The position numbers and the translations under genes are program-made. The notes below the pieces were generated by a model. The model worked only from the letters and a program-made list of their open reading frames with translations. It was not told where the DNA came from and ran no database searches. A stretch of DNA of 64,000 bases. Origin: Lewinellaceae bacterium (lineage in GTDB: Bacteria > Bacteroidota > Bacteroidia > Chitinophagales > Saprospiraceae). The DNA lies in contig JACJXW010000004.1 of NCBI GenBank assembly GCA_020636405.1, forward strand, positions 2,282,001 to 2,346,000, given 5' to 3'. Shown piece after piece: positions 58,247 through 64,000 of this stretch; positions within the stretch are counted from its first letter, which is position 1, and each line of letters begins with the position of its first letter.

Positions 58247-58292
58247 CCCGAAGCTTTCCTCGGAAGTAGGCGGCCAAAACCGCCAAAACCCG

Positions 58293-58300
58293 TACCTTTG
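58293..58300 (+). promoter_or_regulatory. -7 box close to the recD2 start
   Basis: TACCTTTG matches TAnnTTTG and ends 6 bases before ATG 58307, implying an almost leaderless mRNA if used. No clear -33 TTTG is seen upstream. Confidence 0.35.
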
Positions 58301-58306
58301 GAAGCA

Positions 58307-60460
58307 ATGGAGGAGATCCACGGCTATATTGAACGCATCACCTTTCAGAGCCCGGAGAACGGCTTCACGGTGGCACGCCTGAAGGAACGCGGCAAGCGGG
58401 AGCTGACGGCCATTGTCGGCACTATGCCCAGCGTTCAGGCGGGGGAGAGCATCGCCTGCCGGGGCCGCTGGCGGGAAGACCCCAACTACGGCCTGCAGTT
58501 TCAGGTGGAAAGTTACGATGTGGAGGCGCCGCAATCGATCCAGGGCATCAAGAAATACCTGGGGTCCGGCCTCATTAAGGGCATTGGGCCGGCCTTCGCG
58601 GAACGCATCGTGGAATACCACCGCGAGAAAACCCTGGACATCATCGACGGCCAGCCCGATGCTTTGCTGTCTGTCGACGGCATCGGCCCCAAGCGCCTGG
58701 AAAGCATTAAGTCCTGCTGGGAAGAACAGAAATCCATCCGCGAGCTCATGCTCTTTCTCCAGGGGTATGGCATCAGCCCTACTTACGCCCAGAAGGTATT
58801 TAAAACCTACGGCGAGGACAGCCGCCGCATCATCGAGGAGAACCCCTACCAACTGGCGCGCGATGTGTGGGGCATTGGTTTCAAAACAGCTGACCAGACA
58901 GCTCGTAAACTCGGTATCGACAGTCAGGCAGATATCCGCATTGACGCCGGCGTGGAGTACGTGTTGTCCAAACTCGCCGACGAAGGCCATACCTGTTACC
59001 CCAGAACGGAATTTCTGGAACGCGCCCGCCAGCTCCTGGAAGTCGGCCCGGAGCGCATCGAGGCCCGCCTGGAATTCATCGAAGAGGAGGAACGCATCGT
59101 TATACAACCCTTGGAATACCAGGGCGAAATGCGGCCTTTCATCTGGCTCAAACCTTTTTATGTCAGCGAGCAGGGTATTGCCCGCGAACTGGCCCGCCTG
59201 CTGGAGAGCCCCCCTGCTGTCCTTTATCCTCAGCCGGAGCTGGGCCTGCAGGCCGCCGAAGCCGAGATGGATATCCGGCTGGCGCCCAACCAGCGACAGG
59301 CTGTAGCGGCCAGCCTGAAGGAGAAAATACACATCATCACCGGTGGGCCCGGCACCGGCAAGAGCACGATCATTCGGGCCATTCTGAGCATCGCCGCCCC
59401 TCAGGGCGGGCGTATCCTGCTGGCGGCGCCCACCGGCCGTGCCGGCAAGCGGATGGCGGAGATCACCGGCCGGCCGGCCTCCACCATTCACAGTCTGCTG
59501 GAGTATGACTTTGCCATCGGCGGCTTCCGCCGCGGCCGGGAGAATCCATTGGACTGCAACCTGCTGATCATCGATGAGGCCAGCATGGTAGATACCGTCC
59601 TGATGTACAGCCTGCTCAAGGCCGTCCCCGGGCACGCACGCCTCCTGTTGGTAGGAGATGTGGACCAGTTGCCCAGTGTGGGCGCCGGTAGTGTGCTGGA
59701 AGACCTCATCCAGAGCGGGCGCCTGCCGGTCACCCGCCTGACGGACATCTTCCGGCAGGCCGCCCGGTCGAAGATCATCACCAACGCCCACCGCATCAAT
59801 GCCGGCCAGTTTCCGGATATTCGCGTCGACAAAAACAGTGATTTCTTTTTCGTGGAAGAGAATGATCCTGAGCGTCTCGCCCAAACCATCACCGGCCTGG
59901 TGCAACAGCGCCTGCCCGGAGCCTATGGCTTCGACCCCCTGCGAGACATCCAGGTGCTCAGCCCGATGAACCGCGGCGTCATCGGCAACCGCAACCTCAA
60001 CCACCTCCTGCAGCGCACCCTCAACCCCAGCACCGAACCCCTGGTCAAGATGGGCCGGGCCTTCCATACCAAAGACAAGGTCATGCAGGTGCAGAACAAC
60101 TACGATAAGGAGGTTTTCAATGGTGATGTGGGTTACATCAAACGGATCGACCGTATCGAGCAGGAAGTCATAGTCGAGGTGGACGGCCGCTCCATTCCCT
60201 ATGACTTCGCCGACCTCGACCAACTGGTGCTGGCCTATTCCGTTTCCATCCATAAATACCAGGGTAGTGAATGCCCCTGTATCGTGATGCCCCTGCATAC
60301 TACGCACTATATGATGTTGTTCCGCAACCTGTTGTATACCGGCATCACCCGCGGTAAAAAACTGGTGGTCGTGGCCGGTAGCAAGCAGGCGCTGAGCATC
60401 GCGGTACGCAACAAGCAAGCCGGGGAGCGGTTTACGGGGTTGCGGGAAGCGGTGGGTTGA
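58307..60460 (+). CDS. recD2: RecD2-type ATP-dependent DNA helicase
   Basis: There are 717 residues from ATG 58307 (TTG 58298 adds three). An N-terminal OB-like region and helix-hairpin-helix segments (SGLIKGIGPAFAERIVE; DGIGPKRLESIK) precede the helicase. Walker A is GGPGTGKST, Walker B is LLIIDEASMVD; VGDVDQLPSVGAGSVLEDL and YSVSIHKYQGSECP are later superfamily 1B motifs. RecD2 moves 5'-3' and is used in repair outside RecBCD. No recB/recC are in the window. The long antisense frame over this gene is a shadow. Confidence 0.96.
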   Translation: MEEIHGYIERITFQSPENGFTVARLKERGKRELTAIVGTMPSVQAGESIACRGRWREDPNYGLQFQVESYDVEAPQSIQGIKKYLGSGLIKGIGPAFAERIVEYHREKTLDIIDGQPDALLSVDGIGPKRLESIKSCWEEQKSIRELMLFLQGYGISPTYAQKVFKTYGEDSRRIIEENPYQLARDVWGIGFKTADQTARKLGIDSQADIRIDAGVEYVLSKLADEGHTCYPRTEFLERARQLLEVGPERIEARLEFIEEEERIVIQPLEYQGEMRPFIWLKPFYVSEQGIARELARLLESPPAVLYPQPELGLQAAEAEMDIRLAPNQRQAVAASLKEKIHIITGGPGTGKSTIIRAILSIAAPQGGRILLAAPTGRAGKRMAEITGRPASTIHSLLEYDFAIGGFRRGRENPLDCNLLIIDEASMVDTVLMYSLLKAVPGHARLLLVGDVDQLPSVGAGSVLEDLIQSGRLPVTRLTDIFRQAARSKIITNAHRINAGQFPDIRVDKNSDFFFVEENDPERLAQTITGLVQQRLPGAYGFDPLRDIQVLSPMNRGVIGNRNLNHLLQRTLNPSTEPLVKMGRAFHTKDKVMQVQNNYDKEVFNGDVGYIKRIDRIEQEVIVEVDGRSIPYDFADLDQLVLAYSVSIHKYQGSECPCIVMPLHTTHYMMLFRNLLYTGITRGKKLVVVAGSKQALSIAVRNKQAGERFTGLREAVG

Positions 60461-60509
60461 TCCGGCGCCATGGGGTGTTCTACAGTGTTGAATAAGTTTC
60501 GGTTCTAAA

Positions 60510-60540
60510 TTTGGGCTAAAGGTATCGGGGTTTATCTTTG
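60510..60540 (+). promoter_or_regulatory. Consensus Bacteroidota promoter
   Basis: TTTG at 60510-60513, 19 bases, then TATCTTTG at 60533-60540 is a full match to TTTG-N19-TAnnTTTG. Transcription should begin just before the ATG at 60549, so the leader is very short. Confidence 0.8.
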
Positions 60541-60548
60541 TTAAAAAA

Positions 60549-63500
60549 ATGAAGCCCTATCTTTTCCTGCTCTTTTCCCTTTGCACCTCAGGCCTTTCTA
60601 TTGCCCAACATCAGCAATGGTTCAAAACCAAACCGCCGGTTACAGAGGACATGCCTGTCTGGGCGCAGCTCATGTATGCGGAAAATCCCAACCTGCGGAG
60701 GGTAGACAGTGCCTATCAGGCTTATTACCGCACCCACGCTTTCGAAAAGACAGCCCATACCCAGAATTACCGGCACTGGAGAAGGCCGGTAGAGCCTTTC
60801 CTTGATGCTGAAGGCTATGTCCAATGGCCTACTCCTGCGGAGCAGCGGGCGGACGAACAGCGCTATCTCCGCCTTTTGGAGCAACACCCGGAGCAGCGTC
60901 AGCCGGGGCCCTGGGAGCCCATCGGCCCTTTCGAAACGCTCAATCAGGGGCAGGGGCAATTTGAAGTGTCCTGGCAGGTCAATGTATATACGATCGACCA
61001 GTCGGATACGGACCCCCATGTGCTGTATTGCGGCACCGAAAGCGGGGGAGTGTACAAGAGCACCGATAGCGGGCAGCACTGGATTCACGCTTCTTCCAAT
61101 ACCATGATGAGCAATGTGCGCATCGTACGCATTAGCCCCCAAAATGCAGCGGTGGTGTACGCTGGCGATGGCAACCGGGTGTACCGCACTACCGACGGCG
61201 GGGCAAACTGGGAGGCCGTCCTGGATGCAGCCGATCTGGGGCTAAGCGGATTGGGCATCAATGCCATCGCCATCAGCCCGGCGGAGGAGGGGCGCGTTAT
61301 CGCAGGTGGCCAGCAGGGTCTTTGGTATACTAATGATGGCGGCCTCAACTGGCAGCAGTTGTCTGGCCAACCGGTTTATGATATCGAATTCAAACCAGGA
61401 GATCCGGCTACGGTGTATCTCGTACGGGGAAATACCACCGGGAAACGCTGTGAATTCCTGAAATCTATCGACGGGGGGCTTAGCTGGGAGGTGAAAAGTG
61501 AAGGTTGGTACCTGCCTTCGGACCCTTCCTACAACGGGCTGTCCGATGGCGGCGCCAAGATCGCCGTTTCTGCTCTGAACCCCGAGCTTGTCCTGGCCGG
61601 GTTGCTCGGCAACTCCAAGCCGGGGGACGATGGCTACCTGGGCCTGTGGCGCAGTACGGATGCCGGGGAGAACTGGTCGCTGCTCGGCCCGCACGTCGGT
61701 GGGCCCTACGAATACAGCGGCGGGCCGGCGAACCATAAAAATGTAATGAAAAACGAAGGCGGCGGTGGCCCTTACCAGGGTTTCTACGATTATGTGCTGG
61801 GCATTTCGCCTTTCGATGCCAATACCGTTTACATCGGAGGGGTTAGCCTGTACAAATCCGTGAACGGTGGAGCGGCCTTCAACGTCATCGGCGGCTACCA
61901 GGGCAATACCTGGATACACCCCGATATGCAGGAGCTGGCCATCGGCCCCGATGGCATCTGGCTGGCCACGGACGGTGGAGTAGATTTCACCAATGACGAG
62001 TTCGCTACCGTCGAATCGCGAAAAAGGGGCATTACGGCTTCCGAATTCTGGGGCTTCAGCAGCGCCTGGAACGAGAATCTGGTAGTGGGGGGGCGCTATC
62101 ATAATGGCAATACGGCTATTCGCCCCTCATTCGGTGCGGGACAGTCCCTTCGGCTGGGCGGGGGGGAAGCGCCAACGGGCTACCTCAACCCAGGAGGAAG
62201 GGGCGTGGCCTACTTCTCGGATATCAGCTCCCAGGTCATCCCCGAGGAATTGTCGGGCGCGGTCCTGGGGCTGCCTCAATTGCAGTATTACCCTTCAGAG
62301 TCCTATTTTGCGGCTCACTCCAGCGAATTGGAGTTTGCTCCCCACTGTTATAACCACATCTATATCGGCCAGGGCCACCGGTTGTGGAAATCGGAGAACG
62401 GGGGGCAGTCGTTTACTCTGGTAAAGGCGTTCGGCGCCGATCCCGACCGCCCCCTGCTGCACTTTGAAATATCCCGCAGTAACCCTCGGGTGATGTACGT
62501 ATACCAGCGCACTTCCTTCTACGGGGCGACGCTCCACCACACGGACGACGGCGGGCAGAGCTGGCAGCAGCGGCCATTCCCCTCGGGTATCGGCTCCCAG
62601 CGCGCGGGCGTCCTGGCCCTTAACCCGGAGAACGAGAACGAACTGTGGGTAGCTTTTGCCCACCAGAACAACGATGGCGCCAAGGTATTCCGCACCCTGG
62701 ATGGGGGGGGCAGCTGGGAGAACCAAACCACTGCTTTGCTGGACGGCCACCGCGCCCAGGCGATCTTCTACCAGGGAGGTACAGACGGGAGTGTCTACCT
62801 GGGAACGGACAAGGCCGTTTTCTACCGCGACAACAGCACGGGCGGCTGGCAATTCTACAACGAAGGGCTGCCCCTGCGAACCCAGTCGAACATCTTCCGG
62901 CCCTACTACCGGGAAGGTAAATTGCGGATGGGTACCTACAGCCACGGCGCCTGGGAGGTTCCCTTTGCGGTATCTTCCCTTCCGCTTGCCCAACCGACGG
63001 TGGATAAACTGTCCTCCGGCTGCCTGCGCGACACCTTTTACTTCGACGATTATTCCATCCTCAGCCACCAGGGCGCCAGCTGGCAATGGAGTTTTTCGCC
63101 CGAACCCGACTACGTGAGCGCCCACAATGTGCGCAACCCGAAAGTGGTGTTTGGAACCGAAGGCCATTATTCCGTAACCCTGGCCATTACCAATGAGATA
63201 GGGCAGAGCAGTACCCGGGCCCTTCAGGGCGGCATTTCGGTACAAGCCTGCCAGGTGGATACGATCCCCGGGCTGGCGCTCCATCTACAGAATACGGGCG
63301 ACTATGCTTCCATCGAGGGGCTGCCCATCAACGGCAATGAGCTCACCATTACGGCCTGGGTGCGCCCCGAGGGCGTACAACCGGATTATACCGGCATCGT
63401 CATGTCCAGCGGCGGCCCCGCGGCGGGTTTTAATTTCCGCCCCGGCATGGAGCTGGGTTACCACTGGCCGGGCGGAGCCTGGTGGTGGAGCAGCGGCCTG

Positions 63501-64000
63501 ACGGTGCCTGTGGATGAATGGTCGTATGTAGCTATGGTGGTGCGCCCGGATGGCATCACGCTCTACCTCAACGGCCGGAGCGCTACCCACCAATTTCCTG
63601 TACAGGCGGTAGACTTCCGGGGGGTGGCCTCTTTACTGGGGCGCTACCGCGACTGGGATAGCCGCAATTTCAAAGGGCTGATCGATGAGGTACGCATCTA
63701 CGGGCGCGCGCTGGAAACTTCTGAGATTCGTTTGCTTCGCCATCTTACCAGCCGGCCGGAGCAGGAACCGGAACTGCTGGCCTATTTCCAGTTCAACGAA
63801 CCGGAAGGCCTGGCGCTCAACAAGCTGGAGGGAGCTCATGCCGTGTTGGCGGGCAACGCCGGGCGTACCCTTTCTACCGTACCGGTGGGCAGCGGTGTCA
63901 GCGTGATGCAGCTGTTGGATCAACAGGGCGCCTTTACTTTTGACGGAACGGGGCTGAGCCTTTCTATGGGAGGGGGCGCCGTCGTTCCCAACGGCCCTGT
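60549..64000 (+). CDS. Very large secreted BNR-repeat protein with PKD and LamG-like domains, 3' end outside window
   Basis: More than 1150 residues are visible from ATG 60549 (MKPYLFLLFSLCTSGLSIAQ, signal peptide). Sortilin/BNR-type beta-propeller repeats include YKSTDSGQHW, YRTTDGGANW, YTNDGGLNW, WRSTDAGENW, HHTDDGGQSW and FRTLDGGGSW, covering about residues 150-810. A PKD-like domain follows (about 825-895: WQWSFSPEPDYVSAHNV, then YSVTLAITNEIGQSS). A LamG-like domain is next (ALHLQNTGDYASIEG, ELTITAWVRPEG, LIDEVRIYGRALE). Such proteins are usually exported by type IX secretion with a C-terminal signal, here off the edge. Possible role: adhesion or glycan binding. Confidence 0.88.
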   Translation, partial: MKPYLFLLFSLCTSGLSIAQHQQWFKTKPPVTEDMPVWAQLMYAENPNLRRVDSAYQAYYRTHAFEKTAHTQNYRHWRRPVEPFLDAEGYVQWPTPAEQRADEQRYLRLLEQHPEQRQPGPWEPIGPFETLNQGQGQFEVSWQVNVYTIDQSDTDPHVLYCGTESGGVYKSTDSGQHWIHASSNTMMSNVRIVRISPQNAAVVYAGDGNRVYRTTDGGANWEAVLDAADLGLSGLGINAIAISPAEEGRVIAGGQQGLWYTNDGGLNWQQLSGQPVYDIEFKPGDPATVYLVRGNTTGKRCEFLKSIDGGLSWEVKSEGWYLPSDPSYNGLSDGGAKIAVSALNPELVLAGLLGNSKPGDDGYLGLWRSTDAGENWSLLGPHVGGPYEYSGGPANHKNVMKNEGGGGPYQGFYDYVLGISPFDANTVYIGGVSLYKSVNGGAAFNVIGGYQGNTWIHPDMQELAIGPDGIWLATDGGVDFTNDEFATVESRKRGITASEFWGFSSAWNENLVVGGRYHNGNTAIRPSFGAGQSLRLGGGEAPTGYLNPGGRGVAYFSDISSQVIPEELSGAVLGLPQLQYYPSESYFAAHSSELEFAPHCYNHIYIGQGHRLWKSENGGQSFTLVKAFGADPDRPLLHFEISRSNPRVMYVYQRTSFYGATLHHTDDGGQSWQQRPFPSGIGSQRAGVLALNPENENELWVAFAHQNNDGAKVFRTLDGGGSWENQTTALLDGHRAQAIFYQGGTDGSVYLGTDKAVFYRDNSTGGWQFYNEGLPLRTQSNIFRPYYREGKLRMGTYSHGAWEVPFAVSSLPLAQPTVDKLSSGCLRDTFYFDDYSILSHQGASWQWSFSPEPDYVSAHNVRNPKVVFGTEGHYSVTLAITNEIGQSSTRALQGGISVQACQVDTIPGLALHLQNTGDYASIEGLPINGNELTITAWVRPEGVQPDYTGIVMSSGGPAAGFNFRPGMELGYHWPGGAWWWSSGLTVPVDEWSYVAMVVRPDGITLYLNGRSATHQFPVQAVDFRGVASLLGRYRDWDSRNFKGLIDEVRIYGRALETSEIRLLRHLTSRPEQEPELLAYFQFNEPEGLALNKLEGAHAVLAGNAGRTLSTVPVGSGVSVMQLLDQQGAFTFDGTGLSLSMGGGAVVPNGP

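Noticed and set aside
57797..60418. 873-residue open frame antisense to recD2
   Set aside because: It is a shadow of a GC-rich coding gene; it has no recognisable domain, and the forward frame has complete helicase motifs.

Overview
The window looks like chromosome from a Bacteroidota bacterium, most likely of the Saprospiria (Lewinella/Phaeodactylibacter-like). The evidence is two SusC/SusD pairs behind an ECF sigma/FecR switch, a type B ribosomal protein L31, a GlmU-family protein of the Bacteroidota type, TTTG-N19-TAnnTTTG promoters, and almost no Shine-Dalgarno sequences. G+C is moderate to high except in short AT-rich spacers. I saw no rRNA, tRNA or CRISPR array.

Layout. 0-13 kb holds housekeeping and small metabolic genes: an esterase cut by the window edge, NUDIX hydrolase, GNAT acetyltransferase, L31, GlmU-like protein, a spermidine-synthase-like methyltransferase, fatty-acid desaturase, transglutaminase-like protein, bestrophin, a beta-barrel protein, a CHAD protein and small unknowns. 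13-26 kb holds a glycosyltransferase, then ECF sigma, FecR anti-sigma, SusC1, SusD1, SusC2 and SusD2, a nutrient-uptake locus controlled by cell-surface signalling. 26-36 kb is mostly on the minus strand: endonuclease V, a secreted unknown, a large GAF protein, a Gfo/Idh/MocA oxidoreductase, glutaminase, an M20 amidohydrolase, and two paralogous SGNH hydrolases flanking a MarR regulator. 36-46 kb holds a BASS-type transporter, a 930-bp gene-free stretch rich in inverted repeats, a lipoprotein, a TreS-maltokinase fusion, an Rrf2 regulator and an FAD oxidoreductase. 46-52.6 kb is glutamate synthase (gltB, gltD). 52.6-57.5 kb is one large gene split by an insertion sequence. 57.8 kb to the end holds a Fur-family regulator, RecD2 and a very large secreted BNR/PKD/LamG protein running off the window.

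The most unusual item is the gene at 52.6-57.5 kb. An ISKra4-family element of 1344 bp (53745-55088), with long terminal inverted repeats and an 8-bp target duplication, sits inside it. Removing the element and one target copy restores a single frame of about 1176 residues: an N-terminal helical segment resembling the effector-associated domains of bacterial conflict systems, a CofD/YvcK-like domain, and a C-terminal HAD phosphatase whose DVDMT nucleophile motif is exactly where the element landed. I know of no described system with this architecture. The other main oddities are a TreS domain whose catalytic aspartate is replaced by threonine, a branched inverted-repeat element at 37465-37682, a nested palindromic element ahead of the sigma factor gene, and a class of short word-like repeats that fill spacers, supply stop codons, sit in leaders and in one case have entered a coding sequence.
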